The notes beneath the pieces were generated by a model. The model saw nothing but the letters and a program-made list of their open reading frames with translations, ran no database searches and was not told the origin of the DNA. From Desulfosporosinus fructosivorans (GTDB taxonomy: Bacteria; Bacillota; Desulfitobacteriia; Desulfitobacteriales; Desulfitobacteriaceae), in contig NZ_SPQQ01000002.1 of the NCBI RefSeq assembly GCF_004766045.1, forward strand, positions 774,017 through 838,016: a DNA stretch of 64,000 nucleotides. Reading direction: 5' to 3'. The translations under genes were made by a program, and so were the position numbers. Of the stretch, positions 1-7,854 are shown one piece after another. Each line of letters opens with the position of its first letter. Within the stretch, counting starts at the first letter, position 1.

Positions 1-325
1 AGATCGAATCTTGTTTTATGATGATTTAGGATCGATGTCATTATTGCTCGATGTAGAAGTTACAACAAGCCTTGTCGAATTTATGAACCAAAAACTAAAA
101 CCCATTTTAGATTATGATACTAAAAATAACTCCGATTTATTAACAACTTTTGAACAGTATTTATCGACGGAAAACATTCATAAAGCTGCATCCGTGACAA
201 ACTTATCCTTAAGTGGCTTAAAATATAGATTAAACAAACTAAAAGATTTTGGTTATAATTTAAATTCTCCGGATGAACTTTTTGAGTTACAATTGGCTGT
301 TAGGATCTATAACATCGTCAAGTAA
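1..325 (+). CDS. PucR/CdaR-family regulator, C-terminal part (cut by window start)
   Basis: The reading frame is open to the left edge, so only the C-terminal ~107 residues are visible. They begin with an ILFYDDLG-like stretch, typical of the end of the GGDEF-like domain in PucR/CdaR regulators. The PucR-type helix-turn-helix follows (NIHKAASVTNLSLSGLKYRL, then NKL). In this family the domain binds DNA at promoters of nearby catabolic genes. The canonical 'HxNTLxYRL' core reads LSLSGLKYRL here, a modest divergence. The next intact gene downstream is panB, separated by about 390 bp and a dispersed repeat, so a regulatory link is not evident. The family call is firm; the target is unknown. Confidence 0.8.
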   Translation, partial: DRILFYDDLGSMSLLLDVEVTTSLVEFMNQKLKPILDYDTKNNSDLLTTFEQYLSTENIHKAASVTNLSLSGLKYRLNKLKDFGYNLNSPDELFELQLAVRIYNIVK

Positions 326-360
326 ATTGAGAACCAAATCCATTTTTGTAACGTAAAAAG

Positions 361-439
361 AACTTGGCTGGCGCCAAGCCGTCAGGCGCCGGCGGCCGCC
401 TTAGTTGCACTTATGCCACCCGAAACTTATACTTTCTGA
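361..439. repeat. Dispersed ~80-bp intergenic repeat, copy A
   Basis: The segment starts AACTTGGCTGGCGCC, has a middle box around CTTAGTTGCACTTATG, and ends TTATACTTTCTGA. The same three boxes in the same order and spacing occur at 44982-45061 (80 bp against 79 bp here), with a diverged variable part between the first and second boxes. Both copies are intergenic and lie just 3' of coding sequence. No ORF explains the conservation. It could be a miniature mobile element or a structured RNA end. Confidence 0.6.
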
Positions 440-718
440 CTGGTATAAAAAAGGTTGCTGATAGAATTATTCGTCTTCAATTAAAAGGCTGAAAAGTCCT
501 AAATTCCAATTTTGTAGCCGAGTAAGATTTTATCTGATATACTCAACTTGGGCAGTATCATTAGAACTGCACCTTATTGTGGAATCCAGTTATTTATACT
601 GCCTGTATCCATTATGGACCGGGACAGAGGGATAAGACAGTTGTTAAAAACCTTCCTTCTGGCAGATGGAACTTTTTTATATTGTTTTATCACCTCTCCT
701 GAAAAAGGAGGAAAAATT

Positions 719-1555
719 ATGAAATCAACAAAAGACTTCTTGGAAATGAAAAATCAACGAAAAAAGATTGTTATGCTTACGGCCTACGATTATCCATCAG
801 CTAAACAAGCAGAGCAAGCTGATGTAGACATGATTCTTGTTGGTGATTCTCTTGGTAATGTTGTACTTGGCTATGATTCAACCATCTATGTAACGATGGA
901 AGATATGATTCATCACGCTAAGGCTGTTAAACGTGGGGCTTGCAACACGTTTATAGTAGTGGATATGCCATTTATGAGTTGTCATCTTTCGATCAGGGAT
1001 ACACTTTTAAACGGAGCAAGGATTATTCAGGAAACAGGTGCTCATGCTGTAAAAGTGGAAGGGGCTGATGGAGTGCTCTCACATATCGAAGCACTTGTAA
1101 AAGCAGGTATCCCGGTTGTATCTCATCTAGGGCTTACTCCACAATCAGTGGGAGTCCTTGGCGGATATAAAGTTCAGGGTAAGGATGCCCAAGCTGCCAG
1201 GAAAATAGTCGAGGATGCAAAACGGTGTCAGGAAGTGGGGGCCTTTGCAATTACCCTTGAATGTGTTCCAAAACAGCTTGCCGAAGAAATTACATCGTTA
1301 GTTTCGATTCCTACAATAGGGATTGGAGCTGGTGTTCATACAGATGGACAAGTGCTTGTATACCATGATATTCTCACTTACGGAGTAGAACGTGTCTCGA
1401 AATTTGTTAAACCCTATGCAAATGTAAATAAACAAATTACTGAGGGCTTATTGGCATATGTAGACGAAGTAAGAAGCGGGCTTTTTCCTGATGACCAGCA
1501 CAGTTTCACAATGAAAGAAGAGGAATTAATGACTCTTTACGGAAGTAGGGAATGA
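719..1555 (+). CDS. panB: 3-methyl-2-oxobutanoate hydroxymethyltransferase
   Basis: PanB transfers a hydroxymethyl group from 5,10-methylene-THF to 3-methyl-2-oxobutanoate, giving ketopantoate, the first step of pantothenate synthesis in the cytoplasm. The 278-residue product has the usual length. Family landmarks are [11 protein letters not shown] near the N-terminus, the Mg-binding [15 protein letters not shown] segment, [22 protein letters not shown] and IPTIGIGAG. The frame opens upstream at 548, but an AAAGGAGG ribosome site lies just before the ATG at 719, which also matches the normal N-terminus ([11 protein letters not shown]). panC and panD are not adjacent, so this is a stand-alone gene here. 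Confidence 0.96.
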   Translation: MKSTKDFLEMKNQRKKIVMLTAYDYPSAKQAEQADVDMILVGDSLGNVVLGYDSTIYVTMEDMIHHAKAVKRGACNTFIVVDMPFMSCHLSIRDTLLNGARIIQETGAHAVKVEGADGVLSHIEALVKAGIPVVSHLGLTPQSVGVLGGYKVQGKDAQAARKIVEDAKRCQEVGAFAITLECVPKQLAEEITSLVSIPTIGIGAGVHTDGQVLVYHDILTYGVERVSKFVKPYANVNKQITEGLLAYVDEVRSGLFPDDQHSFTMKEEELMTLYGSRE

Positions 1556-1652
1556 CCATATCATTCTAATACCAAGGACAAAATAGAGCTAATATAATAA
1601 TACAAGTATGTAGCTAAAAACAATTACTTAGATATTGTTTGACAAAGAGGTA

Positions 1653-1693
1653 AACGGCTGATTCCCCTTAACAAGAATGGGGAATCAGCCGTT
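1653..1693 (+). terminator. Hairpin terminator after panB
   Basis: A perfect 15-bp inverted repeat (1653-1667 and 1679-1693, AACGGCTGATTCCCC and its complement) encloses an 11-nt loop about 100 bp after the panB stop. The T-run is weak. The rest of 1556-1898 holds only a short GC-rich inverted repeat (1767-1772/1783-1788) near the end of the opposing fix operon and no credible gene. Confidence 0.65.
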
Positions 1694-1898
1694 CTGATTT
1701 GCTACGTATTTTCTACCAATGCGTCACATCATATGGATAACTTCAGGTTAACGTAATGTTAATTGGGCGCCTGAAAAATGCGAGGCGCTCCGGGTGCTTC
1801 CCAGCTGAGCTGTACCCTCCTCGCCAAGGAAAGCAAAATTTAGGGTTAGCGAAGAGTTTGGTTATTAATAGAGCCAAAATGACCTCGGAGTCGTACTG

Positions 1899-2201
1899 TT
1901 ACCCTTCGCGGAAGATCACTCCCCTGCCGCCACGCGGATAGTGCCAGGAGAGCACTCCGGGGGGCGCGACCGCCAAACAGCTGCCACATTCAAGGCAGGC
2001 CGCATACAAGACGCCAATAGTCCCATCCGACTGTTGCGAGTAAACATGCGCGGGACAAACCCGCACTAGCAGAAGTCCCGCACCTGTGGCCGCTGCGGCC
2101 TGCTGATCAATCTGAATATGGGACTGTTCCACATCCGTTTCATAACGATTCCTGTCGAGACGCTCGGGAACCGTTCCAAATTGAATCTTTTTCATACTCA
2201 T
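1899..2201 (-). CDS. fixX: FixX-type ferredoxin
   Basis: This is the small ferredoxin partner of FixC-type electron-transfer flavoprotein:quinone oxidoreductases. The 100-residue product has the FixX layout: a single Cys in VRVCPAHVY, then CLECGSC (C-x2-C-x2-C), giving four ligands for one [4Fe-4S] cluster, and the conserved ending HYPRGGRGVIFREG. Its ATG overlaps the fixC stop by 4 bp (ATGA), so the two are translationally coupled. A GGTGAGG ribosome site precedes the ATG. It is the last gene of the minus-strand cluster running from 7650 down. Confidence 0.93.
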   Translation of the reverse strand: MSMKKIQFGTVPERLDRNRYETDVEQSHIQIDQQAAAATGAGLLLVRVCPAHVYSQQSDGTIGVLYAACLECGSCLAVAPPGVLSWHYPRGGRGVIFREG

Positions 2202-3505
2202 AACGCCCTCACCCCTGCATACATGTCCTTGACCAATTGAATAAGATTCATGGGGCTTTTTTTGAACGCCGCCATGGCGCCAGGAAGCAGGTGCTGTCGC
2301 GGAGTAGTGTCAAGGTTGTACACGCTATACATAACGTCGCTCAATAACTGTCCGTAAGCTCCATACATGCGTGGATTTTCAAGAAACTGTGGCGCTCTCG
2401 CATAAGTGCGCATATCCTTGCCCACAAAAATATTGTCTAGCTCCACACTGTACGCATCCAGAGAGGACTTCGAAAAATCGCCCTTCAACAGCGCGGCGTC
2501 TATAGCCCTAGCGGCGGCCAGGCCGGAACCTGCAGCCAAATCCATGCCACGCACGGTGAATCCGGTGTTCAGCGCAAAACCGGCGGCTTCGCCGACCACA
2601 ACCAGGCCGGGCCTTGTCAGATCATGGACCATGGCCTGACCGCCTTCGGCAACCATATGGCACCCGTACTCCAACAATTCTCCTCCCCTGAGAAATGGTT
2701 CAATGGCGGGATGGGACAAAAATCTGTCGTGCAGTTCCGACGACGTGTCGCCTCTACTGACCAGGTCATCAAGCCTGAGCACCACGCCGACGGACAGAGA
2801 TTCAAGATTCGTATATAGAAATCCGCCTCCACCGATGCCGTTGGTACAGTCGCCAACGACGGCATAGGCAGCGCCTTCGTCGCCCGTCAAGTTGAAGCGC
2901 TCCTCAATGACCTTGCGGGGCAGGCCAATGACTGACTTTACGCCCACAGCCAAATGCTTCGTCGGTTCCTTTGCTCGGATCCCCGCATCACGGCAGATAA
3001 ACGAATTCACCCCGTCAGCGGCAACCACCACATGAGCCCGCAATTCGTCGTCTCCGGCGCGAATGCCCACGATGCGTTCATTTTCCATAACCAGCGTTTC
3101 CACCTTGACGCCCGACATGAGCATAACGCCTGCCTCTTCGCATTTGGTGGCCAGCCATTCGTCCAGTTTGGCTCGCAGCACAGACACAGCAGTTACGGAT
3201 TGTCCCAACCGCGCGTCGCCGTAATCCACGTTCACAAAGGATGTTTCCGAAAGAAAACTCAGGCAATTGCGGGTAATACGCCGTTCTACAGGAGCTTCGT
3301 CAAGAAACCCGGGCATAATTTCTTCCATAATTCGGCAATAAAACACTCCACCCGACAGGTTTTTACTGCCAGCGTTCTGCCCGCGTTCCACCAACAGCAC
3401 AGAATGCCCCTTGGTCGCCAGTTGGTGCGCTGTGACGCAACCTGCTACGCCAGCTCCGACAACGATGACGTCAAAGTCAACATCCGTAGTTACAACATCA
3501 TCCAC
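2198..3505 (-). CDS. fixC: FixC-type electron-transfer flavoprotein dehydrogenase
   Basis: The protein is 435 residues long, normal for FixC/ETF-QO. An N-terminal FAD-binding Rossmann motif VVGAGVAG lies near residue 15, followed by an ERG segment and GSKNLSGGVFY. A second FAD-contact region reads LVVVGEAAGFALNTGFTVRGMDLA. FixC accepts electrons from FixAB and works with FixX. In electron-bifurcating FixABCX the complex splits NADH electrons between quinone and ferredoxin/flavodoxin; whether this one bifurcates cannot be read from sequence. The start is GTG at 3505 with purine-rich GGAGG about 12 nt upstream. The gene follows the flavoprotein reductase by about 120 bp. Confidence 0.94.
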   Translation of the reverse strand: MDDVVTTDVDFDVIVVGAGVAGCVTAHQLATKGHSVLLVERGQNAGSKNLSGGVFYCRIMEEIMPGFLDEAPVERRITRNCLSFLSETSFVNVDYGDARLGQSVTAVSVLRAKLDEWLATKCEEAGVMLMSGVKVETLVMENERIVGIRAGDDELRAHVVVAADGVNSFICRDAGIRAKEPTKHLAVGVKSVIGLPRKVIEERFNLTGDEGAAYAVVGDCTNGIGGGGFLYTNLESLSVGVVLRLDDLVSRGDTSSELHDRFLSHPAIEPFLRGGELLEYGCHMVAEGGQAMVHDLTRPGLVVVGEAAGFALNTGFTVRGMDLAAGSGLAAARAIDAALLKGDFSKSSLDAYSVELDNIFVGKDMRTYARAPQFLENPRMYGAYGQLLSDVMYSVYNLDTTPRQHLLPGAMAAFKKSPMNLIQLVKDMYAGVRAL

Positions 3506-3623
3506 CTTTTTCCGTAACCTCCTTTTCTGCCGTCCCCTACCGTTAGGGAAGCGACAATGTTGAGGGGCATATCCTCATAAGCGGGCGGCATGAGAGAACT
3601 TCATGCCGCCCGACATTCATTTA

Positions 3624-5102
3624 TTAGCCCTTGAGAGTCTTGATCACATGGCGCGCGGCCACACGTCCCGAGGCATGGGCAAACCCGTTGGCCGTGCCGG
3701 GAACATCCAGGTTGTAGGTATCACCGTAAAGTCCACTGGCTTCGTTGCCCACGGCATAAAGACCAGGAATGGGCTGGTAGTCCTTGTTTGTGACTTGCAG
3801 ATCGCCGTTCACGCGGATGCCACCGTCAGACACAAGCACGCTTGGCGCCATGTTGATGGCATAGAACGGTCCCTTGCGCACAGAACGGAGAAACTTGGCG
3901 GGCTTGTAGAATAGCGGATCATGGCCCTTATCGCAGGCATCGTTGTACTCAGCCACCATCGTAGCAAACATGGTGGGATCAAATCCGAGGTCCTTGCCCA
4001 GAGCCTCAATGGTGTCGCCCTTCCAGGCAATGCCTTCGGCCACGTCCTGATCCAGTTCCGCCTGAAGAAGGGTAAGCTTCTGATGAAACTCAATGAAGTC
4101 GCCAAGGCCGATGTCCGAACCATTCTCCATGAGATGGTTCACGGTGTCGGTGTCAATGATGGCGTATACCACTCCCTCGGGCTGCTTGGCAATAGTGCTG
4201 CCCGCATCGGCGAAGCTCATAGCCACTTCCTCGCTGGCGAAACGGCGACCGGTCTTGTTGACCCACAGCACGGGTTGGGAACCGGCTCCACTTGCATGAG
4301 AGGTAAGCGTTTTGGAGCGCGCGCAGGGAATGATCATTATCGCGCCCAAACTTTCCGTGTCGGCGCCGACTTCAAGCGCCATGTTAAGTCCGTCGCCCGT
4401 ATTCGCAGTGGGCACACTTTGATAAGTGTAGTGAGCGGACCGATGAAGCCACGAATACTTCTCAACCATGTCGGGGTTGTTACCAAAGCCACCGGAGGCC
4501 AGAATAACCGCCTTACAGCCGATGTTCATGGTGTTTCCATCCGAATCCAGCGCTTGAACACCCACAATGGCCCCATCACTCATCAATATCTTCTTAGCCG
4601 GTGTTGACGTGAAAATATCTACCCCTGCATTGATGCAGTTACGCAGCAACACTTCCTGGACGTGCGCGCCTAAACCATCTGGCCGGTGGAAGGTGTAAAG
4701 TTCAAGGGGCTGGTCGTAAGCGTAAATGGTCACATCGGTATAAACGATGCCCATCGACTTCATAATATCAATGGTCTCCGCGGTATTTTCCACCTGCATC
4801 CGGACAACATCCGGATTGGCGCGGTGATGGCTGTAATCCGTATAGCGGCGGAAGCCTTCCTCTTTTGTAGGAAAATGTTTTCCCTCATGCTCAGGCACTT
4901 TGCGCGCTTTTTGTTCACTGGATTCAAAGGCCGCCGTGCCTTCGGCATAAATTGACGTTCCGCCTGTCTCTGCCATCTTTTCCAGCAACCCAACATGCAA
5001 TCCTCCCTGAGCGGCGGTAAGGGCCGCCGACTTGCCGGAACCGCCTCCGCCGATGACGACAAGATCATATTCCACGTCAAATGAGATGTTTTGATCAGCC
5101 AT
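3624..5102 (-). CDS. Fumarate-reductase/3-ketosteroid-dehydrogenase-type FAD reductase
   Basis: This 492-residue soluble flavoprotein belongs to the FAD_binding_2 superfamily (fumarate reductase, urocanate reductase, ketosteroid dehydrogenase). The N-terminus has VVIGGGGSGKSAALTAA and an LLEKMAETGG motif. The interior has ASGGFGNNPDMV, and the C-terminus ends with GLYAVGNEASGLYGDTYNLD and a GTANGFAHASGRVAARH tail. There is no signal peptide, haem motif or FMN-attachment domain, unlike periplasmic respiratory members, so it should act in the cytoplasm. Its position between fixB and fixC implies that it is the terminal reductase, reducing an activated C=C bond with electrons from the Fix complex. 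The substrate is unknown. Confidence 0.87.
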   Translation of the reverse strand: MADQNISFDVEYDLVVIGGGGSGKSAALTAAQGGLHVGLLEKMAETGGTSIYAEGTAAFESSEQKARKVPEHEGKHFPTKEEGFRRYTDYSHHRANPDVVRMQVENTAETIDIMKSMGIVYTDVTIYAYDQPLELYTFHRPDGLGAHVQEVLLRNCINAGVDIFTSTPAKKILMSDGAIVGVQALDSDGNTMNIGCKAVILASGGFGNNPDMVEKYSWLHRSAHYTYQSVPTANTGDGLNMALEVGADTESLGAIMIIPCARSKTLTSHASGAGSQPVLWVNKTGRRFASEEVAMSFADAGSTIAKQPEGVVYAIIDTDTVNHLMENGSDIGLGDFIEFHQKLTLLQAELDQDVAEGIAWKGDTIEALGKDLGFDPTMFATMVAEYNDACDKGHDPLFYKPAKFLRSVRKGPFYAINMAPSVLVSDGGIRVNGDLQVTNKDYQPIPGLYAVGNEASGLYGDTYNLDVPGTANGFAHASGRVAARHVIKTLKG

Positions 5103-5149
5103 GTTAATTTTCCTCCCTTTAATTTTTGTTGTTGCTTCTAGGCCTCGGG

Positions 5150-6082
5150 TCAGCCAATAGTTTTGAATGCCCTGGCCAACGCGGGGACGATTTTGTTCAG
5201 ATCGCCAAGGATACCATAGTCGCAGTTTTTGAATATTCTTGCTTCCGGGTCATTGTTGACGGCAACTACGACCTTGGCATCGCGAATGCCGGACATATGC
5301 TGCGGTTGCCCGGAAATGCCCAAGGCAATATAGAGATCAGGTGCGATCTGGTTGTGCGACGAACCTACGACGCTGTGCGAGGTGAACCAGCGCATATCGT
5401 CGCAAACAGGTAACGTACAAGCTGTTTCGGCGTGCATAGCTTCTGCCAGTTCTTCAATAAGCTTCAGATTGTCTTTTGACCCAATTCCCAAACCCACACC
5501 CACAACTCTGGCGGCAGTCAGCAATCCAGCGCTGTCTTCTCCGGCCTCGATGGTTTCTATCAACCTCAGCGTTAAGCCGGGATCCACAACAGGTATTAGT
5601 TCCACTGGGGTAGGTTGTGTGGAGGATACTTCCATGTCCTCCCCATCATAAATCACGGCCAGAGCGCTCTGAACCTCAACATCTTCCAAGACCTTGCCTT
5701 CTGCCGTGGACCGGCTTACGACAATGCGCTCGCCGTCAGCGGCAAGAGCACGAACGGCGCCGATTAGGGCGGCATTCAGTTTCGCGGCGACAGCGCCGAT
5801 TAGCATGCGGCCGACCGGTGCGTCAGACGCCAGCACCAATCTGGGCGCCGCGGCTTCTGCCGCTTCGGCTACTTGAGCAGCATACGCTTCCGCAGGAACG
5901 CCTTCCGCCGTCTCAAAGCAGAGTACCCGATCAAAGCCCAATCCAGCTATGGTATCCGCCAGAGCGCGCGGACCCACCACAGCCGCCACAACTTCGCCGC
6001 CAAGCTTTTGGGCGGCGTCAAGCATGCCGCCCGCACGACGTTCGTCTATAATAATGATCCAGCTATTCATATTCATATTCAT
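5150..6082 (-). CDS. fixB: Electron transfer flavoprotein alpha subunit (FixB)
   Basis: The 310-residue product has the ETF-alpha domain order: an N-terminal nucleotide-like domain and a C-terminal FAD domain. The latter carries VVGVGLGIGSKDNLKLIEELAE, VVGSSHNQIAPDLYIALGISGQPQHMSG and VVAVNNDPEARIFKNCDYGILGD, the FAD-binding signature. With FixA it forms the heterodimer that passes electrons to FixC. The start is ambiguous because (ATGAAT) is repeated three times, giving three in-frame ATGs. An AGGAGA site sits closest to the first, so 6082 is chosen. fixA ends about 50 bp upstream. Confidence 0.95.
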   Translation of the reverse strand: MNMNMNSWIIIIDERRAGGMLDAAQKLGGEVVAAVVGPRALADTIAGLGFDRVLCFETAEGVPAEAYAAQVAEAAEAAAPRLVLASDAPVGRMLIGAVAAKLNAALIGAVRALAADGERIVVSRSTAEGKVLEDVEVQSALAVIYDGEDMEVSSTQPTPVELIPVVDPGLTLRLIETIEAGEDSAGLLTAARVVGVGLGIGSKDNLKLIEELAEAMHAETACTLPVCDDMRWFTSHSVVGSSHNQIAPDLYIALGISGQPQHMSGIRDAKVVVAVNNDPEARIFKNCDYGILGDLNKIVPALARAFKTIG

Positions 6083-6134
6083 ATCAATTCTCCTGATTCT
6101 CCTTTAATTTACAGGACTACGAGACTGAACATAT

Positions 6135-6866
6135 TCACAGCACGCCATCCGCACGCAGAGCAGCCACTAGCTGTTCGCACGCGGTCATGGGGTCGCTCCC
6201 GTCTATGATTCGCGCAGGAGGCGTATCGGGGAACCTGGTTCCCTTGGAATTGACAGTGGTCTCGGGCGTAAGACCCAGGTCAGCCAATATAAGCTTTTCC
6301 ACAGGTTTTTTTCGCGCCGCGAGAACTTCCTTCATGCCTGGCACGTTTTGCTCGGCCCGACTTGCCGACACCGCAAGCACCACAGGTCCCTTAACTTCAA
6401 GCACCTGTGATGCGCTGCCCATCTTGCGCGTCACGCGCAGACAGTCCTGCCCCTTCATTGCCGAAACAACACCGGCCACGGCCGGCCAACCAAGCTGCCC
6501 CGCTAATGCGGAAACCACGCCGTAGTCCCAAGCTGAATCACCTATGAGCACCGCATCAACGCCCTCAACTCGCCGAATTGCAGCGGCAAGAACCGAGCCC
6601 GTTACTGAGCTGTTCACATCCGTCTGGGCGTCAGAGATCATCACGGTGCGCGCTGCACCTCTGGCCGCAGCCCACGCAGCGTCACCGTCGTTCACGGTCA
6701 GACCGATAACCTCTCCCCCATCAGCTATAGAACAAGCAATTTCCATAGCTGTAGGGTCATCATCGTTTGCCGCCATTTTCACGCCCTGCCAGTTAACGGT
6801 TCCGTCCACTCCCACTCGAGCGTCCTGTGGGTTTCTTGACCATTTAAATACAACGATGATTTTCAT
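6135..6866 (-). CDS. fixA: Electron transfer flavoprotein beta subunit (FixA)
   Basis: At 243 residues the protein has the usual ETF-beta length. It opens MKIIVVFKWSRNPQDARV and carries the ETF-beta core: NDDDPTAMEIAC, the VLIGDSAWDYG segment, GWPAVAGVVSA and the LAARKKP segment. It pairs with FixB. It is preceded by the SDR gene with a 25-bp gap and a GGAGGAG ribosome site, and followed by fixB, so SDR-fixA-fixB-reductase-fixC-fixX reads as one operon. The base composition of the whole block is clearly richer in G+C than panB or the dms genes. Confidence 0.95.
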   Translation of the reverse strand: MKIIVVFKWSRNPQDARVGVDGTVNWQGVKMAANDDDPTAMEIACSIADGGEVIGLTVNDGDAAWAAARGAARTVMISDAQTDVNSSVTGSVLAAAIRRVEGVDAVLIGDSAWDYGVVSALAGQLGWPAVAGVVSAMKGQDCLRVTRKMGSASQVLEVKGPVVLAVSASRAEQNVPGMKEVLAARKKPVEKLILADLGLTPETTVNSKGTRFPDTPPARIIDGSDPMTACEQLVAALRADGVL

Positions 6867-6891
6867 GGGGCTCCTCCTTTTACCTTAATGA

Positions 6892-7650
6892 TCAATGAGC
6901 AGTTTGTCCCGCATCCACTGAATAGACAGCGCCCGTCATGAAGGAGGCCATTGGAGAGGCCAGGAAGAGGACGATGCCCACAATCTCTTCCGGAGTAGCG
7001 ATGCGGTTGGCCGCGTTGAACGACTTGATCACTTCTTCCACGGCAGGATCAACCATCCAAGGGGCAGTCATTTCGGTTGCCGTAAAACCAGGGGCGATTA
7101 CATTAATGCGAACGTTATCCTTGGCATATTCAAGGGCCGCAGCCTTGGAAAGTCCTGCCGCGCCATGCTTGGCCGCCACATAGGGGGCCATTCCAGGGTC
7201 TGCCACAAGGCTAACCACCGAACCATTGTTGATGATCGAGCCACCGCCCTGCTTCAGCATTTCGGGAATTTCATATTTCATGCACAGGAATACTCCCTTG
7301 AGGTCGACATCTATGATTTTGTCAAAATCTTCTTCGGTCTGATCCACAATATTGGCCGTCACCGGCAAAAGTCCGGAGTTGTTAAAGGCCACGTCGAGGC
7401 GTCCGTAGGTTTTCACGGTTGTATTGACGATGTTCTGTACATCGGCGGCAACGCTGACATCTCCTTGTATGAAGATGCCTTCGCCGCCGGCATCCTTAAT
7501 GCGGGCCAGAGTTTCATCACAGTTGCTGCGTCCGGCTAAGACCACCTTAGCGCCCTGCTCCGCAAAAGCCACGGCCGCCGCTTGTCCGATACCCGATCGA
7601 GCACCGGTGATGAGAACCACTTTCCCAGTAAAGTCGAATAATTGTTTCAT
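6892..7650 (-). CDS. Short-chain dehydrogenase/reductase (SDR, FabG-like)
   Basis: A classical SDR of 252 residues. The N-terminal cofactor motif is TGARSGIG near residue 16, NNSG follows in the middle, and the catalytic set is Ser in NNGSVVS with Tyr/Lys in YVAAKHG. The C-terminus ends with the typical FLASPMASFMTGAVYSVDAGQT. SDRs interconvert alcohols and ketones with NAD(P)(H). As the promoter-proximal gene of the fixABCX/reductase operon it probably prepares or finishes the substrate of the flavoprotein reductase, for example by oxidising an alcohol to an enone. That role is inference. The ribosome site is GGAGGG before the ATG. Confidence 0.9.
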   Translation of the reverse strand: MKQLFDFTGKVVLITGARSGIGQAAAVAFAEQGAKVVLAGRSNCDETLARIKDAGGEGIFIQGDVSVAADVQNIVNTTVKTYGRLDVAFNNSGLLPVTANIVDQTEEDFDKIIDVDLKGVFLCMKYEIPEMLKQGGGSIINNGSVVSLVADPGMAPYVAAKHGAAGLSKAAALEYAKDNVRINVIAPGFTATEMTAPWMVDPAVEEVIKSFNAANRIATPEEIVGIVLFLASPMASFMTGAVYSVDAGQTAH

Positions 7651-7772
7651 GTATTTCCCTCCTAAGTTAAGTTATTTTATTCACATGGACAAGTTAAATT
7701 ATATTGAGTGAGAATTGGTTTGTCATTGGAGAAACCTCCAAACTTTTTTAGATGCTGTATACAATAAGAAAA

Positions 7773-7820
7773 CACCCTCCAGCGGAAGAGACCAAAAATG
7801 GTCTGCCTCTTTAGAGGGTG
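7773..7820 (-). terminator. Terminator hairpin of the sigma-54 activator gene
   Basis: Outer arms CACCCTC/GAGGGTG and an inner AGAGACC/GGTCT pairing form a long imperfect hairpin between the stop of the activator (7855) and the SDR gene. Read on the minus strand it is followed by a short T-rich run. The remainder of 7651-7854 is the presumed promoter region of the fix operon. I found no -24/-12 match in it on the minus strand. Confidence 0.55.
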
Positions 7821-7854
7821 CTATATCCATATTACTGAATTGATTGAGGTAATA

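Noticed and set aside
1756..1941. 61-codon plus-strand frame
   Set aside because: No motif, no ribosome site, overlaps the end of fixX on the other strand.
1899..2201. Suspected missing cluster ligand in FixX because of LAVAPPG after CLECGSC
   Set aside because: FixX proteins use one Cys in the CPA motif plus three in CLECGxC, all present here.
7651..7772. Search for a -24/-12 promoter for the fix operon
   Set aside because: No TGGC-N8-TTGC match on the minus strand, so sigma-54 control of the fix operon is not claimed.
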